This document shows positions 23,803 to 31,985 of a DNA stretch of 64,000 nt, piece after piece (the first letter of the stretch is position 1; each line of letters starts with the position of its first letter). The stretch covers positions 403,192 to 467,191 of the forward strand of contig NZ_NFMB01000004.1 in the NCBI RefSeq assembly GCF_002161215.1, given 5' to 3'. The stretch is from Flavonifractor sp. An10. GTDB taxonomy: Bacteria; Bacillota; Clostridia; Oscillospirales; Oscillospiraceae. The notes under the pieces were generated by a model. The model saw only the letters and a program-made list of their open reading frames with translations. It had not been told where the DNA came from and did no database searches. Made by a program: the position numbers and the translations under genes.

Positions 23803-25914
23803 ATGAACAAATTCAAGACCAGCCTGGCGGCCAAGGCGGCGGCGGTGCTGCTGACCCTGATCATCGGGGCGGGGGGCTTCTGGACTACGGTGTTCACCAT
23901 CAGCCAGTGGGACACCCTCTGGCTGGGCAGCAGCTACTACGACAGCAGCGACTACTACGATGATCTCATGAACCGGGAGGTTCAGCTCCATGAGCTGGCC
24001 CGGCTGCTCCAGGCCAGGGAGTGGGAGGGCACCCTGCCCTACCTGGATCAGCGCCGGCTGGAAAACCTGGAGGAGGCCCTGTCGGCAGAGCAGACCAACT
24101 TCCGCTTCAACATCCGCCGGAACGACACGGGTATCCTGATCTACTCCAACCTGGAGGGAAGCGCCGCTTTGGAGGATCACGTCCATGCGGTGGAGCAGAC
24201 CGAGCTCATCGTGGCCCAGAACAGCGGCGTAGCCGGCAACGACTACATGATCTGGGACAGCGGCCGGGGCTATTATCTGCTGAACGTGGTGCTCCCCGAC
24301 GGCACCGTGCAGCTCTTTCTCCCGGAGGACGTCGAACAGGCTGCCTACTACGGCTACACCTTTGACGGGGATGACGCCTGGGACTACGACGAGGCCAAGG
24401 ACAGCCGGGTGACCCAGTCGGTGCTGGCCCTGGAGTACGGCGTGGCCGACCCTCTCATCGTCCGGGATGAGTTCTGGAGCGGCCAGCAGGATTTCCAGAG
24501 CTATGTCCGCTATCTGCCCCTGGTGGCCGTGCTGGCGCTGGTGCTGGACGCCTGTACCGGGGTGCTGCTGGTCTTCCTGTTCCGCGCCGCCGGCTGGCAG
24601 GCAGGGCGGCCCCGCCCCGCCCTCAACTGGTTTGACCGCATCCCCTTTGATGCGCTGGCCTTCTGCGCCTTCTGGATCATCGCCGTGCTGATCAACGCCG
24701 GGGACTCCATCACCTACGGGCTCAACACCCTGGAGCTGGTCACCGAGCTGTGGGTGGGCCTTGGGTTCATCACCATCGGGGTGATGGGCACCCTGCTGGC
24801 CCTGTGCCTCACCGCCGCCGCCCGCATCAGGGCGGGCACCTTCTGGCACAACAACGTGCTGCGGATGCTGGGCAGCCTGATCGGCCGTGGACTCCGGGCC
24901 CTGGCCCGGGCCTGGCCCCTCACCGGCCGGACGGTGCTGCTGTTCCTCCTCTATGTGGTGTGCAGCGTCTTCTTCCTGTCGCTGCCGTTCCCCGTATGGG
25001 TGGCCCTCCAGGCCGTCGCCCTGTTTGCGCTGTGCCGCTGGACGCTCCAGTGGCGGCGGGTGCGGGACGGCACGGAGCGCATCCTGGGCGGCGAGCCGGA
25101 GTTCAAAATTGACACCAGCCACATGTACTACGACCTGGCCGCCCATGCCGGGCAGCTCAACGACCTGGGCGAGGCCGTGGGCACGGCGGTGGACGAGCGC
25201 CTGCGCAGCGAGCGGTTCAAGGCCGAGCTGATCACCAACGTGTCCCACGATCTGAAAACCCCCCTGACCAGCATCATCAACTACGTGGATCTGCTGCGCA
25301 AGCAGGGGCTGGACAGCCCCCACGCCCCGGAATACCTGGAGGTGCTGGAGCGCAAGAGCCACCGGCTGAAAAAGCTGACGGAGGATCTGGTGGAGGCGTC
25401 CAAGGCGTCCACCGGCAGCCTGCCGGTTCATCTGGAGCGGCTGGGCATGGTGCAGCTGCTCCAGCAGGCCCTGGGGGAGTGGGAGGAGCGCTTTGTCCAG
25501 TCCGGCCTGACGGCGGTGCCCACCTATCCGGCGGAGGAGGCCTGGATCATGGCCGACGGCCGCCACCTGTGGCGGGTGATCGACAACCTGCTGTCCAACT
25601 GCAACAAGTACGCCCTGGAGGGCACCCGGATCTACATCGGCGTGACGGTCTGGGAGGGGCAGGTGCGCCTGTCCATCAAGAACGTGTCCCGGCAGGCCCT
25701 GAACATCCCGGCGGAGCAGCTTATGGAGCGCTTCGTGCGGGGGGAGGAGTCCCGCACCACCGAGGGCTCCGGCCTGGGCCTGTCCATCGCCCGCAGCCTT
25801 ACGGAGCTCCAGGGGGGCCAGTTCCGCCTGGACATCGACGGAGATCTGTTCAAGGCGGCGGTGGCCTTCCCCGAGGCCCCCGCCCAGCCCGAATCTCTCC
25901 CCCCGGCCAACTGA
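23803..25914 (+). CDS. Membrane sensor histidine kinase
   Basis: A 703-residue kinase. The N-terminal membrane anchor is followed by an extracytoplasmic sensor region of about 200 residues rich in Tyr and Asp. Several more membrane segments (about residues 235-410) come before the catalytic part. The HisKA box holds the phosphorylated H482 (NVSHDLKTPLTSIINYVDLL). The ATPase domain shows the N-box DNLLSNCNKYAL and G-box GSGLGLSIARSLTELQGG. The multi-pass middle is unusual for OmpR-partner kinases and resembles Bacillota BceS/VanS relatives only loosely. GAGGTGAT precedes the ATG. It pairs with the upstream response regulator; the stimulus is unknown. Confidence 0.9.
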   Translation: MNKFKTSLAAKAAAVLLTLIIGAGGFWTTVFTISQWDTLWLGSSYYDSSDYYDDLMNREVQLHELARLLQAREWEGTLPYLDQRRLENLEEALSAEQTNFRFNIRRNDTGILIYSNLEGSAALEDHVHAVEQTELIVAQNSGVAGNDYMIWDSGRGYYLLNVVLPDGTVQLFLPEDVEQAAYYGYTFDGDDAWDYDEAKDSRVTQSVLALEYGVADPLIVRDEFWSGQQDFQSYVRYLPLVAVLALVLDACTGVLLVFLFRAAGWQAGRPRPALNWFDRIPFDALAFCAFWIIAVLINAGDSITYGLNTLELVTELWVGLGFITIGVMGTLLALCLTAAARIRAGTFWHNNVLRMLGSLIGRGLRALARAWPLTGRTVLLFLLYVVCSVFFLSLPFPVWVALQAVALFALCRWTLQWRRVRDGTERILGGEPEFKIDTSHMYYDLAAHAGQLNDLGEAVGTAVDERLRSERFKAELITNVSHDLKTPLTSIINYVDLLRKQGLDSPHAPEYLEVLERKSHRLKKLTEDLVEASKASTGSLPVHLERLGMVQLLQQALGEWEERFVQSGLTAVPTYPAEEAWIMADGRHLWRVIDNLLSNCNKYALEGTRIYIGVTVWEGQVRLSIKNVSRQALNIPAEQLMERFVRGEESRTTEGSGLGLSIARSLTELQGGQFRLDIDGDLFKAAVAFPEAPAQPESLPPAN

Positions 25915-25915
25915 A

Positions 25916-25952
25916 AAACCCGGCCCCGGAGCAGCGCTCCGGGGCCGGGTTT
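25916..25952. terminator. Bidirectional terminator between histidine kinase and beta-helix SLH gene
   Basis: AAACCCGGCCCCGGAGC and GCTCCGGGGCCGGGTTT make a perfect 17-bp stem with a 3-base loop. A- and T-rich flanks suit both converging genes. Confidence 0.9.
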
Positions 25953-25980
25953 GTTTTGGAATGAGCGGGAGCGCGCAGTC

Positions 25981-28902
25981 CTACCCGGCGAAGCGGGCCA
26001 GGATCTGGGCCAGCTCGGCGCGGGAGGCGGTGCCGGTGGGATCCAGCCGTCCGCCGTCCTTGCCGGTCAGCAGGCCCTCGCCCACCGCCCAGCGCAGGGC
26101 GTCCACCGCGTAGGCGGAGGCGGACGCGGCGTCCGCGAAGCCGTCCAGGGTACCGGCGGGCGCGGGGGAGCCGGCATAGCGGTACAGGATCGCCGCCATC
26201 TGCTCCCGGGTCAGGTCGTCCTCGGGGCCGAAGAGGCCGTTGTCGTAGCCGGTGACATAGCCGTTGGCCGCCGCCCAGTTCACCGCGTCGGCGTACCAGG
26301 CCGTGGGGCTCACGTCGGGGAAGCCCGCCGCGGCGGCGGGTGTGCCATCGGCCAGGTTGTAGAGCACCTGGGCCATCATGGCCCGGTTCAGAAGCAGGTT
26401 GGGCGCAAACAAGGTGCCGCTGGTGCCGTCCATGATGCCGTTCTCCCAGCAGTACGCCACCGCGTCGTGGTACCAGTCGCCCTCGGCCACGTCGGTGAAG
26501 GGCAGGGCGGGGGTCTCGGGCTCCTCCGGCTCGGTCACGATCTGCCGGAAGGTGACGGAGATGGTGTGGTCGGTGCGCACGTTCTCGAAGGTGTAGCGCT
26601 CCACCGCGCCCACGCTCTCGCCGTCCACCTCCACGTCGGCAATCTCCCAGCCGTCGTCGGCGGTGATGCGGAAGGTCTGGTTCTCGCCCCGGCGCACCCG
26701 CACCCGGCCGTCCGGGCTGATGTCGCCGCCCCGGCCCGCGTCGGCCTCGATGTTGTACCGCCGCACGCTGGTGGAGCCGCCGGAGGAACTGCCGGGGTCA
26801 GAGGGCTCCGGGTCGGGGGTGACCGGCTGGGCGGTCACGGCCACAGTGCAGGTATCCGTACCGGCATTGTAATTCGTTGTGGCCTTACTTTCGGCCGTGA
26901 AGGTATAGCTCTTCACGGCGGCGGGCAGGTCGGCGTACCAGACGCCGCCCTCCTGGGTGAGATAGATGCTGGAATCGTCACAGGTCACGGTCACCGCCGC
27001 GTCCTTGGGCGCGCCGGTGACGGTGAGGGTCACCCGGCCGCCGCCGGGCAGCGCGGCGGGAGAGGCCGTGACGGCCAGATCAGGCGTGCCGGGCTTAATG
27101 GAGAAGCTTAGAATCGCAGTTCCCAAACTACGCCCACTCAGTGCGGCAAGATACGTTCCCACATCTGCAGGCGCGCCGTTCAGCGGTACAGGATAGGTGG
27201 GATCTGAGTTGTTGTAATACTCTACCTTCAAATCACTGCTGACGAAGTCACCCCAGTTGTCGCTGGTCTCAATCTCAAAGGTCTGGGACTGGCCGTTGTA
27301 TGTGCGCTCCGTCTCGCCGTCCAGCCAGGCGCTGATCTCCGCGCCGCAGGTGCAGGTGCCGGTGATTTTTCCCAGTGTATTGTCGCGTTCGTAAGATATG
27401 TAGTGCTTGTGGAACATCAGCTCATCATTATCTTCAGAGAGCAAAACAATAAAGCCGCTGTCGTCGCTGGTGAAAATCGTGTCGTAACCGGCCCCGTGGG
27501 TGTGGCTGCTCCAGCCGCTGGTAAATTCCTTGCCGCTGTCACTGCTGCCGGGCGTCACGCCCAGCCGGGCGTCCTCGTTCAGAGGGCCTGCGATCGTGAG
27601 TTTCGCACTGCTGAGATTAAGATTGATGTTGTTTGTCAGGTAGGAACTTCCCTTTGTGTTGCCCGTCACCACGGGGGAGCCGGAGAGCTCAATGACAGGC
27701 TTGCCGCTGTTGTAATAGCCTACTCCGCCGGAAGAGCTGCCGGCATGGTTGCCCTGAATCGTACCGCCGGACAATTTCAGGCATGGATTGTAAGTGTAGT
27801 TATTTCGATAGAGATATATGCCGCCGCCGCTGTTGTCAGAGATATTATTTTCAATGCTTCCGCCGGTCAGTTCGAAGATCCCGCGCGCCAAATATACGCC
27901 GCCTCCATAACTGTAGGAAGTCCCATTCTTCTCCGCGGAATTTTTCTGGATCGTTCCGCCGGCCATAGTGAAGGTGACGCCTTCAACGGTTCCACCGATA
28001 TGGACTCCGCCGCCGGTTCGGGCGGAGTTACCCGCCACCATTCCGCCGGACATGGTGAACTCTGCTGTGTCATCACCTCGCGTATGTCCACCGAAGTAGA
28101 TCCCGCCACCAGCATCCTCGGCCTTGTTTTCCGTGATGGAAAAGCCGCCGGTCATGGTGACAGTTCCGCCAGAGGCGGAAAACCCTCCGCCGTTATCGCT
28201 TGCGTAATTATGGGAAATTTCCCCGCCGTACAGGCAGACCGTGCTGAGGCTGGCACTGACCCCGCCGCCGCGGCCGCAGTTTCCGGTGATACTGCCGCCG
28301 GTCATGGTAAAGGTGGATCCTATCTCGAGCCGTACGGCGCCTCCGAGATTGGTACCGCCGTAATAGCTTGACCCGCTCTGATTGCCGGCCAGGTTGCCGC
28401 CGGCCAGGGTCAGACTGCCCTCGTTCACATACACCGCGCCGCCGCCGGCGCCGTCACTGTTACCTTCGCCGACGCCACCTATGCCTCCGTAGATCACGCC
28501 GCCGGTCAGATCGCAGGATTCACCATCGCCCGTTCCGGGCCTCCAGAGGTGTTCGCTCTCGTCCAGCCAGCCCGGAGTGATTTCGCTGGAGCAGTCGCAG
28601 ATGACCAGGGATACATCCTCGTCCACAGAGATATTTTTCCCGTTCAGGTTGATGTCGTGGCCGTTCAGGCAGAGCGTCACGCCGCCGTTGGGGACAGGCC
28701 AGACGGACGAAATGGTCACGTCAGTACTGAGATAGTATTTCCCGCCGCGGTTCGGCAGACTGTCACGCGTATTCCATTCCTCATATCCTTCGTGGTCGCT
28801 GTGCCCGTAGTTCTCCGCCTCCCCTGCGGCAAAAGCCGGGGCAGGGAGAAGGGATGCGGCAAGGCAGACGGCCAGGAAGCTTGCCAGCAATCGCTTTTTC
28901 AT
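25981..28902 (-). CDS. Beta-helix surface protein with C-terminal SLH repeats
   Basis: A 973-residue exported protein. The signal peptide (MKKRLLASFLAVCLAASLLP) ends at AFA. Residues about 60-430 form a right-handed parallel beta-helix built from repeats such as GGAVY, TMTGGSITGN, GGGVSAS, TMSGGMVAGNSA and GGGIYLYRN, typical of pectin-lyase-like adhesins or glycan-binding proteins. Then come a region with THKHYISYERDNTLG-like and Ig-like modules, a Pro/Ser linker near 700, and a GRGGDISPDGRVRVRRG repeat domain. Three SLH repeats (about 795-973: FTDVAEGDWYHDAVAYCWEN, FPDVSPTAWYADAVNWAA, RAELAQILARFAG) end the protein. Anchoring is at the opposite end from the S-layer paralogues. It lies 13 bp after a small gene and is probably co-transcribed with it. 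No lyase catalytic set is recognised. Confidence 0.9.
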   Translation of the reverse strand: MKKRLLASFLAVCLAASLLPAPAFAAGEAENYGHSDHEGYEEWNTRDSLPNRGGKYYLSTDVTISSVWPVPNGGVTLCLNGHDINLNGKNISVDEDVSLVICDCSSEITPGWLDESEHLWRPGTGDGESCDLTGGVIYGGIGGVGEGNSDGAGGGAVYVNEGSLTLAGGNLAGNQSGSSYYGGTNLGGAVRLEIGSTFTMTGGSITGNCGRGGGVSASLSTVCLYGGEISHNYASDNGGGFSASGGTVTMTGGFSITENKAEDAGGGIYFGGHTRGDDTAEFTMSGGMVAGNSARTGGGVHIGGTVEGVTFTMAGGTIQKNSAEKNGTSYSYGGGVYLARGIFELTGGSIENNISDNSGGGIYLYRNNYTYNPCLKLSGGTIQGNHAGSSSGGVGYYNSGKPVIELSGSPVVTGNTKGSSYLTNNINLNLSSAKLTIAGPLNEDARLGVTPGSSDSGKEFTSGWSSHTHGAGYDTIFTSDDSGFIVLLSEDNDELMFHKHYISYERDNTLGKITGTCTCGAEISAWLDGETERTYNGQSQTFEIETSDNWGDFVSSDLKVEYYNNSDPTYPVPLNGAPADVGTYLAALSGRSLGTAILSFSIKPGTPDLAVTASPAALPGGGRVTLTVTGAPKDAAVTVTCDDSSIYLTQEGGVWYADLPAAVKSYTFTAESKATTNYNAGTDTCTVAVTAQPVTPDPEPSDPGSSSGGSTSVRRYNIEADAGRGGDISPDGRVRVRRGENQTFRITADDGWEIADVEVDGESVGAVERYTFENVRTDHTISVTFRQIVTEPEEPETPALPFTDVAEGDWYHDAVAYCWENGIMDGTSGTLFAPNLLLNRAMMAQVLYNLADGTPAAAAGFPDVSPTAWYADAVNWAAANGYVTGYDNGLFGPEDDLTREQMAAILYRYAGSPAPAGTLDGFADAASASAYAVDALRWAVGEGLLTGKDGGRLDPTGTASRAELAQILARFAG

Positions 28903-28915
28903 GGGTGTTTCCTCC

Positions 28916-29218
28916 TCAAACTGTTCTATCTGAATGCCGGGACTGCCCCGGCAGATCAGCCGTGGAACGGGTGAGTCGTTCTAACAGCCGGGCCCGGGCA
29001 TCCGCGGCCGTGGGCTCCGGCGGCTCACCAGAGAGGTAAGCCAGGGCATCATTCCATTCCCGCAGCCCCGCGGCCCCGGCAGGTATGTCCGCAAGGGTTC
29101 GGGCCAGTGCCTGCCGCCCCGGCGCGTCCAGGAACCGCAGGTCGGACAGGTAGGTGCAGCCGATCCGCCGGGCCAACTCGTCCAGCAGGGAGAGCGCAGT
29201 CTGTTGAATTCCGACCAT
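28916..29218 (-). CDS. Small uncharacterised protein upstream of the beta-helix gene
   Basis: A 100-residue cytoplasmic protein beginning MVGIQQTALSLLDELARRIG, with GGAGGGAG seven bases upstream. It is mostly helical and Ala/Leu/Arg-rich, with no signal peptide or membrane segment. Residues DARARLLERLTRS near the end suggest an amphipathic helix. I recognise no family. It shares a probable transcript with the SLH beta-helix gene (13-bp gap). It is preceded by a promoter and two large palindromes, which suggests tight control; a regulatory or chaperone role is only a guess. Confidence 0.6.
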   Translation of the reverse strand: MVGIQQTALSLLDELARRIGCTYLSDLRFLDAPGRQALARTLADIPAGAAGLREWNDALAYLSGEPPEPTAADARARLLERLTRSTADLPGQSRHSDRTV

Positions 29219-29234
29219 TGGTCTCCCTCCTTTC

Positions 29235-29276
29235 AACCACATTTGCCAAAAGGTGTACCTTTTGGCAAATGTGGTT
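29235..29276. promoter_or_regulatory. Large perfect palindrome 1 in the leader of the small gene
   Basis: AACCACATTTGCCAAAAGG and its exact complement flank TGTA: 19-bp arms and a 4-base loop. It lies six bases upstream of the ribosome binding site. The core CAAAAGG-TGTA-CCTTTTG is shared with palindrome 2, in the opposite sense. Confidence 0.85.
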
Positions 29277-29356
29277 TTCGCATATGAGGATAACGGAAGA
29301 TTCAATTATGCCAGCAAAAAAATGGCGAAAGTTATTGATATTACTAAATTTTTGTG

Positions 29357-29386
29357 ATAATATGATATGAGAAAATCGGCTGTCAA
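29357..29386 (-). promoter_or_regulatory. Promoter of the small gene and beta-helix SLH operon
   Basis: On the minus strand TTGACA (29386-29381) and TATTAT (29362-29357) are separated by 18 bp in an AT-rich stretch unlike the surrounding DNA. The -35 box lies inside palindrome 2, so a protein bound there would compete with RNA polymerase. Confidence 0.6.
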
Positions 29387-29414
29387 AAGGTACACCTTTT
29401 GACAGCCGATTTTC
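29371..29414. promoter_or_regulatory. Large perfect palindrome 2 overlapping the -35 box
   Basis: GAAAATCGGCTGTCAAAAGG and its exact complement flank TACA: 20-bp arms. The inner CAAAAGG/CCTTTTG is identical to that in palindrome 1, whereas the outer arms are unrelated. This suggests a conserved binding core. Confidence 0.85.
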
Positions 29415-29423
29415 TGCATGAAA

Positions 29424-29454
29424 AATCCCCCGAACCAGGCCGGTTCGGGGGATT
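29424..29454 (-). terminator. Terminator of the rpsF-ssb-rpsR operon
   Basis: AATCCCCCGAACC pairs with GGTTCGGGGGATT. On the minus strand the stem is followed by TTTT, nine bases after the rpsR stop. Confidence 0.92.
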
Positions 29455-29463
29455 CGGTTAAAA

Positions 29464-29703
29464 TCAGTCGGTGACGAAGGGCAGCAGCGCGATCTGACGG
29501 GCGCGCTTGATGGCCTCGGTCAGCTGACGCTGATGCATGGCGCAGGTGCCGGTGGTGCGGCGGGGCAGGATCTTGCTCCGCTCAGACAGGAACCGGCGCA
29601 GCTTGGCCGCGTCCTTGTAATCGATGTGCTCCACCTTGTCCACACAGAAGGTGCAGACCTTGCGGCGCTTGCGGCCGCGGGGGCGCTCTCTATCCATAGC
29701 CAT
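29464..29703 (-). CDS. rpsR: 30S ribosomal protein S18
   Basis: Small-subunit ribosomal protein that binds S6 and 16S rRNA on the platform. The 79 residues match the family, with [19 protein letters not shown] at the start, [20 protein letters not shown] in the middle and [17 protein letters not shown] at the end. It keeps two of the cysteines (C-x-x-C) of the zinc-type S18 plus one later Cys. It is last in the conserved rpsF-ssb-rpsR operon. Confidence 0.98.
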   Translation of the reverse strand: MAMDRERPRGRKRRKVCTFCVDKVEHIDYKDAAKLRRFLSERSKILPRRTTGTCAMHQRQLTEAIKRARQIALLPFVTD

Positions 29704-29783
29704 AACAGGAAACCTCCTTTACCACGGGCCTGTAGCCCGTCTTGTTTTTGATGTCCCGCGCCGGGCGCGGGTTGTGTTCGTGA

Positions 29784-30275
29784 TCAGAAGGGCAGCTCGC
29801 CGTCGTCGTCATCGGACAGCTCGGCGAACTGGTCGCCGCCGCCCATGGGGGCCGCGTAGCCGCCGGCCGCCGGAGCCGGGGGCGGCGCATAGCCGCCGGC
29901 CGGGGCGCCGAATCCGCCGGACGGAGCGGCGTAGCCGCCCGCCTCCGCGTCCCGCTTGGAGTCGCCGAAGTACACGTTGTCGGCCACCACCTCGGCGGCG
30001 CGGCGCTTGTTGCCGTCCCGGTCAGTCCAGTCACGCAGCTGGAGCCGGCCCTCCACCACGGCCATGCGGCCCTTGGTGAAGTAGCGGGAGACAAACTCGG
30101 CGGTCTGCCGCCAGGCCACGATGTCGATGAAATCGGTGGCCTTCTCGCCGGTGTTTCTGTCCTTGAAGTCCCGGTCAACCGCCAGGGAGAAGGACGCCAC
30201 GGGGGTGCCCGTCTGGGTATGGCGCAGCTCGGGGTCGCGGGTCAGCCGGCCCATGAGAATAATCCGGTTCAGCAT
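29784..30275 (-). CDS. ssb: Single-stranded DNA-binding protein
   Basis: Coats single-stranded DNA in replication and repair and recruits partners through its tail. The OB fold spans residues 1-108 (MLNRIILMGRLTRDPELRHT, SFSLAVDRDFKDRN, FIDIVAWRQTAEFVSRYFTKG, VVADNVYFGDSK). A Gly/Ala/Pro/Tyr-rich disordered linker follows, then the acidic tip DDDDGELPF, the conserved protein-interaction tail. The length of 163 is typical. It lies between rpsF and rpsR. Confidence 0.98.
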   Translation of the reverse strand: MLNRIILMGRLTRDPELRHTQTGTPVASFSLAVDRDFKDRNTGEKATDFIDIVAWRQTAEFVSRYFTKGRMAVVEGRLQLRDWTDRDGNKRRAAEVVADNVYFGDSKRDAEAGGYAAPSGGFGAPAGGYAPPPAPAAGGYAAPMGGGDQFAELSDDDDGELPF

Positions 30276-30291
30276 CTCTGCCTGCCCCCTC

Positions 30292-30591
30292 TTACTCGTC
30301 GTCCTTGCAGACGATCAGGGAGCGCATGACGCCGTCGGTAATGCGCAGGATACGATCCAGCTCGCGGGGGAACTCGGGCTTGGCGCTGAAGGTCATCAGC
30401 ACGTAGTAGCCCTCGGTCAGGTCGTTGATGGGATAGGCCAGGTGGCGCTTGCCCCACTCGTCAACCTCCGCCAGGGTGCCGTTCTGCTCCACCAGGGTCT
30501 TGAACTTGGCCACCATGGCCGCGGTAGCCTCCTCATCCAGGTTGGGGTTGAGGATGTAGACCACCTCGTAGTTTCCGCTCAGTTTTGCCAT
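30292..30591 (-). CDS. rpsF: 30S ribosomal protein S6
   Basis: Ribosomal platform protein, partner of S18. The 99 residues are full length: YEVVYILNPNLDEEATAAMV, the WGKRHLAYPINDLTEGYYVL core, and FPRELDRILRITDGVMRSLIV. The start is the ATG opening MAKLSGN, chosen because AAGGAGGTG lies seven bases upstream; a longer in-frame version would swallow that site. First gene of the operon with ssb and rpsR. Confidence 0.97.
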   Translation of the reverse strand: MAKLSGNYEVVYILNPNLDEEATAAMVAKFKTLVEQNGTLAEVDEWGKRHLAYPINDLTEGYYVLMTFSAKPEFPRELDRILRITDGVMRSLIVCKDDE

Positions 30592-30599
30592 TTGTTTGC

Positions 30600-30701
30600 A
30601 CCTCCTTATGGACATATGGCCCCCGCCCTCTGCGGGAGCAAGGATGTGCCTGTTCTTTGAAACAAGCTATATTATTATATAGGATTCCCACCGGAAGTCA
30701 A
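30600..30701 (-). promoter_or_regulatory. rpsF promoter and structured leader
   Basis: On the minus strand a -35 TTGACT (30701-30696) and -10 TATAAT (30679-30674) are separated by 16 bp. The leader then folds into a GC-rich stem (GCTCCCGC with GGCGGGGGC) before the ribosome binding site. In many bacteria an S6:S18-binding leader controls this operon. The position fits, but I cannot confirm the specific binding motif. Confidence 0.65.
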
Positions 30702-30739
30702 GGGATTTTTCCCATTTTCCGCGAAAAAATCTCCTCTGA

Positions 30740-30959
30740 TCAGCTCCCGAAGGTGTTGACCGCCATGTGGAGCAGCAGGGACGGGCAGATCCGCCCGCTT
30801 TTATACCTGGCCGCGCCGAAGATCAGGCCGAAGACCGTGCCGCTCCAGGCCGCGCCACACCCAGCCCCGGAACAGCAGCTCCTCGAACAGCGGGGTGAAC
30901 AGCGCCCCGCAGGCCAGGCTCAGCAGGCCGGGGCCGTACACCAGCAGCCGTTTTGCCAC
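30740..30959 (-). pseudogene. CPBP (CAAX-type) membrane protease remnant
   Basis: From a GTG after GGAGGAGG the frame reads AKRLLVYGPGLLSLACGALF, then TPLFEELLFRGWVWRGLERH. This contains the CPBP motif 1 EExxxR glutamates and arginine. The frame is then lost. A second frame continues TVFGLIFGAARYKSGRICPS and LLLHMAVNTFGS, matching the family's last motif with the H-x-x-x-N. The stretch that normally separates these motifs is missing, as are the upstream membrane helices. An internal deletion with frameshift in an already truncated gene is the simplest reading. Confidence 0.75.
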
Positions 30960-31046
30960 GGCATCCACCTCCTCCGGTCTGATGGCCCCATTGTACCATC
31001 CCGCCCCGGGGAAGTTTTTGCTTTTTTCTGAATTCTGCACAGCAAA

Positions 31047-31077
31047 CAGGGGCCCGCGCTGTACGCGCGGGCCCCTG
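31047..31077 (-). terminator. Terminator of galU
   Basis: CAGGGGCCCGCGC and GCGCGGGCCCCTG form a perfect 13-bp stem. TTTGCTG follows on the minus strand, 14 bases past the galU stop. Confidence 0.8.
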
Positions 31078-31091
31078 CATTTCCACACAAT

Positions 31092-31964
31092 TTACCTGAG
31101 CTCCCCGGCCTTCTCTTTCAGGAAGTGCTTCAGCCACGCCCCGGTGGCCGGATGATCCAGGGCGAAGTCGATGGTGGCCTCCAGGAAGCCGCACAGGTTG
31201 CCAGTGTCGTAGCGGCGGCCCTCAAAGTCCACGGCCACCATGCGGTGGCTCTGGCACAGCTCCCGCAGGCCGTCGGTGAGCTGGATTTCCCCGCCGTAGC
31301 CGGGGTGCACATTCTCCAGAATGTCGAAGATCTCCGGGGTGAGCACATACCGGCCCAGAATGGCGTAGTTGGAGAACCGCTGCTCCGGAGTGGGCTTCTC
31401 ATTCATGTCGGAGACCTCAAAAATCCGCTCCTCCAGGGGGGAGACCTTCACGGAGGAGTAGCGGGAGATGGCCTCGGTGGCCACCTGCTGCACCCCCACG
31501 GCGGAGGCGCCGTATTTCTCCGCGGCCTCCACCAGCTGGAGGGTCACAGGCTTTTTCGCCCGCATGATGTCGTCGCCCAGCAGCACAGCAAAGGGCTCGT
31601 CCCCCACGAAGCGGCGGGCCCGGCCGATGGCGTGGCCCAGGCCCTTCGTCTCCTTCTGGCGCACATAGAAGATGTTGGCCAGGTCGGCGGCCCGGCGCAC
31701 CTCCACCAGCTCCGACTCCTTCCCCGCCTGGAGCAGGCGGGTCTCCAGCTCGGGGTAGTAGTCAAAATAGTCGTCCATGGCCGACTTGGCCCGGTTGGTG
31801 ACGATCAGGATGTCCTCGATGCCGGCGGCCACCGCCTCCTCGATGATATACTGGATCACCGGCTTGTCCACCATGGGGAGCATCTCCTTGGGGACGGTCT
31901 TGGTGGCGGGGAGCATCCGGGTGCCCAGCCCGGCGGCGGGGATGACGGCCTTGCGTACTTTCAT
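31092..31964 (-). CDS. galU: UTP-glucose-1-phosphate uridylyltransferase
   Basis: Makes UDP-glucose from UTP and glucose 1-phosphate, the donor for glycolipids, teichoic acids and surface glycans. The 290 residues match GalU length. Seen: KAVIPAAGLGTRMLPATKTVPKEMLP (nucleotide loop) within residues 5-30, LLGDDIM (metal-binding Asp), FSNYAILGRYVLTPEIFDIL, GGEIQLTDGL and the late EGRRYDTGN. AAAGGAGA precedes the ATG. It follows queT by 21 bp and is probably on the same transcript. With glcK and the GT28 enzyme it could feed glycolipid synthesis, though phosphoglucomutase is not in the window. Confidence 0.96.
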   Translation of the reverse strand: MKVRKAVIPAAGLGTRMLPATKTVPKEMLPMVDKPVIQYIIEEAVAAGIEDILIVTNRAKSAMDDYFDYYPELETRLLQAGKESELVEVRRAADLANIFYVRQKETKGLGHAIGRARRFVGDEPFAVLLGDDIMRAKKPVTLQLVEAAEKYGASAVGVQQVATEAISRYSSVKVSPLEERIFEVSDMNEKPTPEQRFSNYAILGRYVLTPEIFDILENVHPGYGGEIQLTDGLRELCQSHRMVAVDFEGRRYDTGNLCGFLEATIDFALDHPATGAWLKHFLKEKAGELR

Positions 31965-31985
31965 AAAGAGATCTCCTTTATCGTA

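Noticed and set aside
29282..29370. 28-codon plus-strand frame (MRITEDSIMPAKKW...) between the two palindromes
   Set aside because: Short, no good ribosome binding site, and it overlaps the probable minus-strand promoter. It could be a small peptide but I cannot support it.
30585..31194. Plus- and minus-strand frames around the CPBP remnant
   Set aside because: Only the minus-strand piece with EELLFRG and the LLLHMAVN tail has protein sense. The others are shadows, and one starts inside galU.
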